Source: an uncultured Peptococcaceae bacterium (lineage in GTDB: Bacteria > Bacillota > Dehalobacteriia > UBA4068 > JAAVYR01). From it: a DNA stretch of 6,911 bases. A program made the position numbers and the translations under genes. Location of the stretch: the NCBI GenBank assembly GCA_949739465.1, contig CATIYQ010000138.1:1-6911 (forward strand). The letters are read 5' to 3'. The notes beneath the pieces are model-generated. The model worked only from the letters and a program-made list of their open reading frames with translations. It was not told the DNA's origin and ran no database searches. Shown in pieces: positions 1-5,200 of this stretch (positions within the stretch are counted from its first letter, which is position 1; every line of letters begins with the position of its first letter).

Positions 1-13
1 GGTTTGTTGTCAT
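1..13 (-). CDS. 5' end of an unidentified gene, cut by the left edge
   Basis: Only the first four codons (M-T-T-N) lie in the window, so the product cannot be named. The start is supported by a strong Shine-Dalgarno, AAAGGAG on the minus strand (positions 19-25), five bases before the ATG at 13-11. The gene runs in the same direction as alr, but an intrinsic terminator lies between them. It is therefore probably transcribed separately or by read-through. I saw no clear promoter in the short gap. Confidence 0.6.
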
Positions 14-40
14 GGTAGCTCCTTTCTAAAGCAAGAAATA

Positions 41-85
41 TTAAAAAAAGAAAAGAGACTAAAAAGCTAAACTTTGGAGTCTCTT
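41..85 (-). terminator. Intrinsic terminator of alr
   Basis: On the minus strand, ten bases after the alr stop codon, an 8-bp perfect stem (78-85 paired with 53-60, AAGAGACT/AGTCTCTT) encloses a 17-base loop. A further 4-bp helix can form inside the loop (72-75 with 63-66). The hairpin is followed directly by a T-rich run, TTCTTTTTTT, on the transcript strand. This is the standard form of a rho-independent terminator and fits the end of alr exactly. Confidence 0.85.
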
Positions 86-95
86 GCAGTGCTGA

Positions 96-1244
96 TTATT
101 TTGCCGGGTAGAGAAGCGGGGCTTCTATATAGCGTCTGGGTAGACGGTCGGTGAGACGGGTCATGAACTCTACTTGCCCTGAGCCTACCAACCTGCCTAA
201 GTCCTCGCAGCTGATAGCGTCGTATTCGTTTGCGCCAATCAAAATCACTTCTTCTCCTGCTTGTATAGGAATATCTTTGTCAATTAGAATCATGCATTGG
301 TCCATGCAAATGGTGCCGACCACAGGAAAGCGATGGTTTTTATAGAGAACCTCCGCTTTGTTGCTCAGCCCTCTGTCGTAGCCGTCGGCATAACCAATGG
401 GAAGGGTGGCGATTTGACAGGCTGTTTTTGTGGTATAAGTGCTGTTGTAGCTGATGCGAGTACCTGCCGGCACTTGGTTGACCCTGGCAATTTTTGCTTT
501 GAGGGTCATGGCAGGATAGAATGTGCCTTTTGTTCTGTCCAGGCAGGGAGAAAGATAGCAGCCGTAAGTGATAATCCCTGGACGTACCATATCCAGGTGG
601 GCTTCAGGGTAGTTCAGAATGGCAGAGCTGTTTGCCATATGTTTATAGGTGAAAGTGTGATTGCCGTCTTTTTCTAAGGCTGCAACAAAGGTGCGAAAAC
701 GACTGATTTGTAATTCTGAATAAGTACGGTCCTCTTCGTCGGCGCAGGCCATATGGGTGTAGATGCCTACTGCCTCTAAGTGGGGCAGGGCAAGAATCTC
801 TAACGCTTCTTTTTTTCCGACTTCATCTATGTTTACGCCCAGGCGGGTCATGCCGGTATCTACCTTCAGGTGGATAGGAAATTTCACCCTTTTTTCTGCT
901 GCAAGGTTATCTAAAATCTTTGCCTCTTCATAAGAGAACATCGTTGGCGTTAAGTTGTATTGCAATAGCCGCGGATAGTCTTCAGTAGGCGTCCAGCCGA
1001 AAATAAGAATGGGGACGGTGAAGCCCTGTTTCCTGAGTGCAATACCTTCGTTGGCAATGGCGACGGCGAGCTGTGTTGCGCCTGCTGCGAGACAAGTTTT
1101 TGCGACTTCTGTCATGCCGTGTCCATAAGCGTTTGCTTTGACCACGCCCATGACTTCGGCAGGAGATACGATACGTTTGATTTCTTGTATGTTATGACGA
1201 ATGGCGTTGAGATTAATCTCCAGCCAGGTTGGTCTTGTATTCAT
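96..1244 (-). CDS. alr: Alanine racemase (PLP-dependent)
   Basis: Interconverts L- and D-alanine in the cytoplasm, supplying D-Ala for peptidoglycan. Two domains are visible: an N-terminal TIM barrel that binds PLP and a C-terminal beta domain. Numbering from the second ATG, the PLP lysine is K36 in VVKANAYGHG. The lysine equivalent to the carbamylated Lys of the Geobacillus enzyme is K127 in HLKVDTGMTRLG, the PLP-tuning region includes R134, and the catalytic tyrosine is Y266 in RISYNSTY. The substrate-entry motif CMDQ is also present. At 382 residues it has normal family length and is intact. Two tandem ATGs are possible (1247 and 1244). AGGAGG at 1251-1256 lies 3 bases from the first and 6 from the second, so I prefer the second. 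The gene is monocistronic, with its own promoter and terminator. Biosynthetic and catabolic (dadX-type) roles cannot be told apart here, but no D-amino-acid dehydrogenase gene is adjacent. Confidence 0.97.
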   Translation of the reverse strand: MNTRPTWLEINLNAIRHNIQEIKRIVSPAEVMGVVKANAYGHGMTEVAKTCLAAGATQLAVAIANEGIALRKQGFTVPILIFGWTPTEDYPRLLQYNLTPTMFSYEEAKILDNLAAEKRVKFPIHLKVDTGMTRLGVNIDEVGKKEALEILALPHLEAVGIYTHMACADEEDRTYSELQISRFRTFVAALEKDGNHTFTYKHMANSSAILNYPEAHLDMVRPGIITYGCYLSPCLDRTKGTFYPAMTLKAKIARVNQVPAGTRISYNSTYTTKTACQIATLPIGYADGYDRGLSNKAEVLYKNHRFPVVGTICMDQCMILIDKDIPIQAGEEVILIGANEYDAISCEDLGRLVGSGQVEFMTRLTDRLPRRYIEAPLLYPAK

Positions 1245-1250
1245 CATAAG

Positions 1251-1256
1251 CCTCCT
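1251..1256 (-). promoter_or_regulatory. Ribosome binding site of alr (decides start)
   Basis: A perfect AGGAGG on the minus strand is followed by CTT and then ATGATG. The spacing is 3 bases to the first ATG and 6 to the second. The usual 5-9 base spacing favours the second ATG as the main start, although initiation at both would differ by only one methionine. Confidence 0.8.
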
Positions 1257-1301
1257 ATGGTGGCAAACTTTTCTTACAAATACGTTTCTGATATTGGCTT
1301 T

Positions 1302-1330
1302 ATTCTATCATAATCTATGACGGTTTTCAA
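1302..1330 (-). promoter_or_regulatory. Sigma-A-type promoter of alr
   Basis: Read on the minus strand, a -35 box TTGAAA (1325-1330, 5 of 6 to consensus) is separated by exactly 17 bases from a -10 box TAGAAT (1302-1307, 5 of 6). Transcription would start near 1295, giving a leader of about 50 bases ahead of the alr start. No operator or riboswitch-like structure is evident in that leader. Call based on consensus match and spacing only. Confidence 0.65.
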
Positions 1331-1429
1331 TTTTGGATTGTTCCAAGGTCAAAAGAAAAATTTACGGTTTCAGCATTCTTTCCTATTCATTATAGTATAT
1401 TTATGATAAAATAATAAAATAATGCGGGA

Positions 1430-1436
1430 AGAGGTG
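1430..1436 (+). promoter_or_regulatory. Ribosome binding site of ywlG (decides start)
   Basis: AGAGGTG lies 6 bases before the ATG at 1443. It falls inside the longer reading frame that opens at 1422, and that upstream ATG has only A/T-rich sequence before it. This argues for the shorter, 190-residue protein. The AT-rich stretch upstream (1391-1420) contains -10-like hexamers such as TATAGT (1391) and TATGAT (1402), but none has a convincing -35 partner. Confidence 0.8.
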
Positions 1437-1442
1437 AAAAAT

Positions 1443-2015
1443 ATGTCCCAACCGGGCGTATATGATAAACTTGATATGGAATCAATCCAAAAGCAGCTTG
1501 ACAATATGGTAACGGCTTTTTTGGAAAAAGGAGCGATTGCCTCGGGCAGTGTTTTGGTGTTAGGATGCAGCACCAGTGAGATTTGCGGCGGAGAAATCGG
1601 CAAAGGTTATTATGCCGCTATGGGAGATGCGGTGATTGATACGATTTTGCCCATACTGGAGCAGGAAGGCGTATCTCTTGCCGTGCAATGCTGCGAACAT
1701 CTAAACCGTGCTTTGGTGGTAGAAAAAGAGCTTGCTCTTGCTAAGGGCTGGGAGATTGTTCAGGCAGTGCCGGTGCCGGCAGCCGGCGGCTCTGCTGCCG
1801 CGGCGGCATATGACAGGCTGCAAAATCCCGTCCTTGTCGAGCATATTTCTGCTGATTGCGGCATAGATATTGGCGATACTTTTATCGGAATGCACATTCG
1901 TCATGTGGCAGTACCAGTGCGCCTGTCTTGGGATACCTTAGGCGGCGCTCATGTGACCTTTGTAAAGAGCCGCCCCAAATATATTGGTGGCGAGCGGGCT
2001 TGTTATCATCTGTAA
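1443..2015 (+). CDS. ywlG: YwlG / UPF0340 (DUF436, TIGR01440) family protein
   Basis: A conserved cytoplasmic protein of Firmicutes with no established biochemical function. The family signature is plain: an N-terminal LVLGCSTSEICGGEIG block, then CCEHLNRALVVEKE, then VPVPAAGGSAAAAAY, then VEHISADCGIDIGDTFIG followed by HVAVPVR, and a C-terminal THVTF-like/RPKYIGG block. The paired cysteines with His (CCEH) and the conserved Cys-Ser-Thr-Ser motif could bind a metal or ligand, but that is inference. At 190 residues it is close to the roughly 180 of Bacillus YwlG. An in-frame ATG at 1422 is an unlikely start, because the Shine-Dalgarno AGAGGTG (1430-1436) would lie inside the coding sequence. 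It sits 6 bases before the ATG at 1443. The gene is divergent from alr and 36 bases upstream of the next gene, so a two-gene operon is likely. Confidence 0.92.
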   Translation: MSQPGVYDKLDMESIQKQLDNMVTAFLEKGAIASGSVLVLGCSTSEICGGEIGKGYYAAMGDAVIDTILPILEQEGVSLAVQCCEHLNRALVVEKELALAKGWEIVQAVPVPAAGGSAAAAAYDRLQNPVLVEHISADCGIDIGDTFIGMHIRHVAVPVRLSWDTLGGAHVTFVKSRPKYIGGERACYHL

Positions 2016-2051
2016 TCGTTAGCAAAAAAATTTAGCAAAGTGGAGTAGGCT

Positions 2052-2630
2052 ATGACGGATTATTTGGTGAATTTATTGGCAGATTTGCCGGTTACCTGGC
2101 AGATATTTCTTATGTCTATAATCCCCGTGACAGAGCTTAGGGCTGCTATCCCTATCGGCATTTTGCTGGAGGCTACGCCGTGGCAGGCATTTTTTTGGGG
2201 TGTTTTAGGTAATCTGGTGCCGATTATCCCATTGTTACTGCTTTTGCCGTTGCTCTATAGTTGGGCTTGTCGGATTCCCTTTTTGGAGTCATTTTTAACA
2301 GGATTTGTGGCAAAATGCCGCCGCAAGGGACATCAAGTAGAAAAGTATGGTGCCTTGGGACTGCTCTTTTTTGTTGCTGTTCCGCTGCCGGGAACCGGGG
2401 TGTGGACAGGGTGCTTTGTTGCTTTTCTTATGGGCATCAATTTTTATTATGCGGCAGTTGCTATTTCTTTAGGCGTTGTTCTTGCCGGGATTACCATAAC
2501 CCTGGCAAGCGTTGGTGTGAAGACGATGTTTCTCTCTAACCTGCTTTTTCAGGCGGAGTTTATCGGACTGCTGTTGATTATCGCCATTCTGGTCTGGTGG
2601 GGCTACAAATGGTGGCGGCGGCAAAAATAG
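2052..2630 (+). CDS. COG2426 / small multidrug export family membrane protein (PF06695)
   Basis: A 192-residue integral membrane protein. The family is labelled putative small multidrug exporter, but transport activity is poorly supported and the true substrate is unknown. Family hallmarks are visible: the N-terminal PVTELRAAIPIGI motif (residues 25-37, with E28 and R30 in a hydrophobic setting) and AVPLPGTGVWTG (109-120). Hydrophobic segments lie at about 15-40, 44-70, 100-125, 132-155 and 168-186, and a basic tail (KWWRRQK) ends the protein. The charged residues and Pro/Gly-rich half-segments recall the re-entrant loops of DedA/VTT proteins, which is a resemblance only. GTGGAG at 2040-2045 is the ribosome binding site, 6 bases before the ATG. 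The gene follows ywlG by 36 bases with no terminator between, and ends 37 bases before a strong one. Confidence 0.88.
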   Translation: MTDYLVNLLADLPVTWQIFLMSIIPVTELRAAIPIGILLEATPWQAFFWGVLGNLVPIIPLLLLLPLLYSWACRIPFLESFLTGFVAKCRRKGHQVEKYGALGLLFFVAVPLPGTGVWTGCFVAFLMGINFYYAAVAISLGVVLAGITITLASVGVKTMFLSNLLFQAEFIGLLLIIAILVWWGYKWWRRQK

Positions 2631-2667
2631 GGAATCGAATAGAGAAAAATAATGCAGAAAACAAAAG

Positions 2668-2698
2668 GGAGACATTTTCAAAAATGTCTCCTTTTTTT
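2668..2698 (+). terminator. Intrinsic terminator of the ywlG-COG2426 operon
   Basis: A perfect 10-bp stem (GGAGACATTT at 2668-2677, AAATGTCTCC at 2682-2691) with a TCAA loop is followed immediately by seven T residues. It begins 37 bases after the stop codon of the COG2426 gene. The A-run on the 5' side gives only a weak T-run on the other strand, so it should act mainly in the plus direction. It cleanly separates this operon from the envelope genes downstream. Confidence 0.92.
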
Positions 2699-2721
2699 AT
2701 GATTTTATGTTTCTCAAAGTT

Positions 2722-2743
2722 ACAAAAAAGTGTACTTTTTGGA
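2722..2743 (+). repeat. Left arm of a 22-bp imperfect inverted repeat
   Basis: This segment matches the reverse complement of 2837-2858 at 20 of 22 positions. The inner 14 bases (GTGTACTTTTTGGA) match perfectly. The arm also holds a local palindrome, AAAAAGT-GT-ACTTTTT (2725-2740), with perfect 7-bp arms. It could be the end of a small non-autonomous mobile element, an operator for a dimeric regulator, or one side of a long stem. The sequence alone does not decide. Confidence 0.8.
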
Positions 2744-2836
2744 TATGCGAAAAAATGCGTTAATCCTGTTATTTAATATAGCATTCTTCTAGGCGAATTT
2801 CAACATTTTTTGGCTTTTTCTGGAAAAAAATAATTT

Positions 2837-2858
2837 TCCAAAAAGTACACGTTATTGT
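2837..2858 (-). repeat. Right arm of the 22-bp imperfect inverted repeat
   Basis: Reverse-complement partner of 2722-2743, separated from it by 93 bases of AT-rich sequence. The perfect part is TCCAAAAAGTACAC (2837-2850), and two mismatches fall in the outer 8 bases. The whole unit, arm to arm, is 137 bases. I see no convincing target-site duplication at its edges, which weakens but does not exclude a mobile-element origin. Confidence 0.8.
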
Positions 2859-2962
2859 TTTTAGGTGGTTTTATAACGAAAATCTTAAAAATAGAAAATG
2901 GAAGTTTCAGGAATTGGACGGATAAGAAATTTTTTTATTTTTGACTTAAAAAGTGAGGGGTA

Positions 2963-2978
2963 AGAAAGTACACTATTA
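2963..2978 (+). repeat. Third copy of the GTACAC repeat core
   Basis: AGAAAGTACAC here matches AAAAAGTACAC of the right arm (2840-2850) at 10 of 11 bases, in the same orientation. It stands alone, about 123 bases beyond the right arm (centre to centre) and 70-85 bases before the next start codon. It is weakly palindromic about the AC centre. Its position close to the envelope genes would suit a regulator site overlapping or next to their promoter, which is inference. Confidence 0.5.
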
Positions 2979-3046
2979 TAAATAGAAAGATGTGTTATCC
3001 GTGATGATATAAATGGCACAAATAAAAGGAAACCGGAGACGATTCC

Positions 3047-4399
3047 ATGAGAAAGAAGGCAGCATATGCCTATCATCAATTATTAAATCACTATCTTCTC
3101 ATTTGCTTGTTTTTTGCCCTGATTGTTTTGACGCTGGTAGGCGTGGGGAATGTGATTCTTGTCAGCTTGCTGGGTGTGCTGCTCTCGTTGGTCGGGGTGA
3201 TGCAGGGTAGGACAAACGTCGATTTGTGGATATTGTTGCCGCTATTGGTTTACAATGTTTTTAGCTGGATTTCCTCTTATCGCACCTTTGGCAATCCGGT
3301 AGAGGGTTTTGTTTCCCTGCAGTTGATTTTCCCTGTCATCTATTTGCTGTCAGCTTATTTATCTCCACATGAACAGCTCCGGCTGCGTAAACTGTGCGTG
3401 GTTTGGGTCGGGGTAGTTGCTGTTCTTGGTATCATGCAATTCCTCTATGGCGCTGTAGTCATGGGTAGCGCCAAAAGGCTGGGTGGTCTTTTAGGTAATC
3501 CTAATGGCATGGGTATTTACTTGGTGTTGGGATGGTATGCTTGGTTGGGTTTTGAAGGAAGATTTCTTTCCCGCTTGGAGCCCTTTCTCCTCATCGCGCT
3601 GGGTTTGACGCTGTCTATGGGCAGCTTTGCCGCTATGGCGGTGGGCATTGTTACCTTGTTGGCGTTAAAGAAACGTCAGCATTCCTGGTTTGATACATTC
3701 TCTTACTGCCGAGTACTTTTAGCGCGCATTAGCTTAGGGGTTGCTATTGGTTTTTTGCTGTATGTGGGGGCGGCACGCACAAACGCCTCTTGGATATGCC
3801 TTTTCATTGCTGCCTATGCCTTGTATGCGGCTTGGTGTTGGCAACGCTTTGCAACATTCTTGCAAGAGAGAAACAAGATTGCTTTCCTTTTGGCGATGCT
3901 GGGTATCCTGGTTGCAGCAGGGGCTGTTATCATGCGGCCTAGCGCTGCGGCAACTTTTGGGGAACGGCTGGCGATGATAAAAAACGGCATTGGCTACCTT
4001 GGAATGAATCCTCTTTTTGGGGTAGGACCATATCAGTGGCGTGTGCTAAACCTTGCCGACGGTGATATCTATTTCAATACCAATCACATTCATAACATCT
4101 TTGTTCATGTGGGCGTGGAATTGGGTTGGATTGCCATGGCAATGCTTATCTTGATTGTGGTAAGATGTTTTTGGAAAAGAAAAGATTTTGCATTGCTGCC
4201 AGCTTGCGTTGCCTTTCTCTTTCACAGCATGATAGATACGGGATTCTTTTATTTGGGCATCGTGGCGTTGCTCCTCTTTACGGTGGGCGAGCCTTGTCGC
4301 GGCGGCAGCGCATTATCCTTTATCGGGGCAAAGGTTTTGTTTTCTCTGTTGGCGCTGGTGTTTTTGGGGAATTTGTGGTGGTATCTGCGTATGATATAG
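3047..4399 (+). CDS. O-antigen ligase / Wzy-type polymerase family membrane protein
   Basis: A 450-residue polytopic membrane protein of the Wzy_C/O-antigen ligase superfamily (PF04932), whose members transfer or polymerise lipid-linked glycans on the outer face of the cytoplasmic membrane. I count roughly 11-12 hydrophobic segments. Family features are GGLLGNPNGMG (146-156), the extracellular-loop region FGERLAMIKNGIGYL followed by NPLFGVGPYQW (321-331), and NTNHIHNIFVHVGVELGW (344-361). In the last, the His-Asn pair and the Glu-X-Gly match the conserved end of the large periplasmic loop. A basic segment (KKRQHSW, 208-214) fits a cytoplasmic loop. GGAG at 3035-3038, 8 bases upstream, supports this start. 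The next gene's ribosome binding site overlaps the stop codon. The substrate (O-antigen, capsule, teichoic acid or other glycan) cannot be read from sequence, and no glycosyltransferases are in view. Confidence 0.88.
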   Translation: MRKKAAYAYHQLLNHYLLICLFFALIVLTLVGVGNVILVSLLGVLLSLVGVMQGRTNVDLWILLPLLVYNVFSWISSYRTFGNPVEGFVSLQLIFPVIYLLSAYLSPHEQLRLRKLCVVWVGVVAVLGIMQFLYGAVVMGSAKRLGGLLGNPNGMGIYLVLGWYAWLGFEGRFLSRLEPFLLIALGLTLSMGSFAAMAVGIVTLLALKKRQHSWFDTFSYCRVLLARISLGVAIGFLLYVGAARTNASWICLFIAAYALYAAWCWQRFATFLQERNKIAFLLAMLGILVAAGAVIMRPSAAATFGERLAMIKNGIGYLGMNPLFGVGPYQWRVLNLADGDIYFNTNHIHNIFVHVGVELGWIAMAMLILIVVRCFWKRKDFALLPACVAFLFHSMIDTGFFYLGIVALLLFTVGEPCRGGSALSFIGAKVLFSLLALVFLGNLWWYLRMI

Positions 4400-4405
4400 G
4401 AGGAG
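4398..4405 (+). promoter_or_regulatory. Ribosome binding site overlapping the upstream stop (decides amidase start)
   Basis: AGGAGGAG begins within the TAG stop codon of the ligase-like gene and lies 2-4 bases (depending on register) before ATG 4408. The arrangement suggests translational coupling of the two genes. It also shows that the longer frame opening at 4126, inside the upstream gene, is not the real start. Confidence 0.85.
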
Positions 4406-4407
4406 CT

Positions 4408-5130
4408 ATGACGCTGCAAAATAAGAAAAAAGAAACACGTTCCGTTTGGTTTCTCTTAATCGGTTTTTGCATTTTGACCGTGTTGGTTTTTGCGCTATGG
4501 CGTATAGCGGACCACCGTTTGCCTGTTTTTGTGGGACGGCAATTAACCATGGAAGAGCAGCAAATCGTTGTGGAGCGAAACAGTTCGCTTATTGATTATG
4601 TTTATCTAACTGCTAATATGGACTTTCCTCGCAAGGAGCGTATCCGCAAAATCACCATTCATCATATGGCTGGCGATTTGACGTTGGAGGATTTAGGCGC
4701 TTCCTTTGCCAAGCGAGACCGGCGGGCTTCTGCCAATTATGCCATTGACAGCAGAGGTCGAGTCGGGCTTTATGTGGAGGAGTCAAACAGGGCCTGGACT
4801 TCCAGCAGCGAGGAAAATGACCAGCAAGCTATCACCATAGAGGTGGCAAACGATGAGATGGGCGGCGAGTGGCATGTAAGCGACGCTGCCTATGAGAAAT
4901 TGATTGATTTGTGTGTTGATGTCTGTAAACGCAACGGCATTGACAGATTGGACTATACGGGAGATAGCAGAGGGAATTTAACTTTACATAAAATGTTCTC
5001 CAATCGAACGGAATGTCCCGGACCTTATCTGGAAAGCAAAATGCTGGAGATTGCTAGCCGCGTCAACGAGCAGTTGGCAGCGGAGCCGGAACAGAAAAGA
5101 GCTGATAAAAATGGGTTGACAACGAAATAA
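4408..5130 (+). CDS. Membrane-anchored N-acetylmuramoyl-L-alanine amidase (Amidase_2)
   Basis: Predicted zinc amidase that cuts the bond between N-acetylmuramic acid and L-Ala in peptidoglycan, acting outside the membrane. The 240-residue protein starts with a short basic N-terminus, then one hydrophobic segment (about 13-31) with no clear signal-peptidase site after it, so a signal anchor is likely. The Amidase_2 domain (PF01510, PGRP/T7-lysozyme-like fold) spans about 78-220. Zinc ligands are H85 (in ITIHHMAG), H194 (LTLHKMF) and C203 (ECPGPYL), and E145 in ITIEVAND sits where a catalytic acid is expected. SANYAIDSRGRVGLYVEE (108-125) is the usual substrate-groove region. The charged C-terminus carries no recognisable wall-binding repeat. 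Coupled tightly to the upstream glycan gene, it may open peptidoglycan for polymer or surface-protein assembly, which is inference. No terminator follows, so the next gene could be co-transcribed. Confidence 0.92.
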   Translation: MTLQNKKKETRSVWFLLIGFCILTVLVFALWRIADHRLPVFVGRQLTMEEQQIVVERNSSLIDYVYLTANMDFPRKERIRKITIHHMAGDLTLEDLGASFAKRDRRASANYAIDSRGRVGLYVEESNRAWTSSSEENDQQAITIEVANDEMGGEWHVSDAAYEKLIDLCVDVCKRNGIDRLDYTGDSRGNLTLHKMFSNRTECPGPYLESKMLEIASRVNEQLAAEPEQKRADKNGLTTK

Positions 5131-5185
5131 ATTATTTTTTTCGGAAATGATTTATTATAAATTTGCTGAAGAGAATGTTCATAAA

Positions 5186-5193
5186 AAGGGGGG
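5186..5193 (+). promoter_or_regulatory. Ribosome binding site of the surface-protein gene (decides start)
   Basis: AAGGGGGG is followed by AATGAAA and ATG. The ATG at 5195 is only one base from the G-run, whereas the ATG at 5201 is 7 bases away, which is normal spacing. The 5201 start also leaves a conventional signal peptide. The 70-base gap upstream (5131-5200) has TATAAA at 5155 but no matching -35, and no terminator hairpin. Whether the gene has its own promoter is open. Confidence 0.75.
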
Positions 5194-5200
5194 AATGAAA

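Larger units (their letters stand above)
2699..3046. other. AT-rich gene-free region with repeated GTACAC elements
   Basis: These 348 bases lie between the terminator and the ligase-like gene. I find no credible coding sequence on either strand and no tRNA or recognised riboswitch. The region is markedly richer in A and T than the flanking genes. It contains a long imperfect inverted repeat and a third copy of the repeat core, listed separately. It should also contain the promoter for the downstream envelope genes. TTGACT at 2941 is a good -35-like hexamer without a -10 at the right distance, and TATAAA occurs at 2977 and 3008 without good -35 partners, so I do not assign a promoter. Confidence 0.7.

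Noticed and set aside
297..677. Plus-strand open frame of 126 codons opposite alr
   Set aside because: It lies entirely antisense to a well-supported alanine racemase, has no ribosome binding site and resembles no protein family.
2941..2982. TTGACT (2941) with TATTAT/TATAAA (2974-2982) as promoter of the ligase-like gene
   Set aside because: The spacer is 27 bases or more, far from the 16-18 expected. A promoter is likely nearby, but these boxes do not define it.
2885..3079. Minus-strand open frame of 64 codons across the AT-rich gap
   Set aside because: It starts inside the ligase-like gene, lacks a ribosome binding site, and its hydrophobic composition is what AT-rich DNA gives by chance.
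3013..3210. Plus-strand open frame of 65 codons overlapping the start of the ligase-like gene
   Set aside because: No Shine-Dalgarno before its ATG, and most of it is an out-of-frame reading of the membrane protein gene.
3713..3721. Fourth partial copy of the repeat core (AGTACTTTT) within the ligase-like gene
   Set aside because: It is short, inside coding sequence, and lacks the GTGTAC/GTACAC core, so a chance match is more likely.
4126..4407. N-terminal extension of the amidase frame into the ligase-like gene
   Set aside because: It overlaps 274 bases of a clearly real gene in another frame, its residues look like random Cys/Arg-rich translation, and a strong ribosome binding site precedes ATG 4408.
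5116..5157. Perfect TTGACA (5116-5121) as a -35 box for the surface-protein gene
   Set aside because: The nearest good -10-like sequence (TATTAT, 5152) is 30 bases away, and at 17 bases the sequence is TTCGGA. The hexamer lies in the amidase coding sequence and is probably chance.
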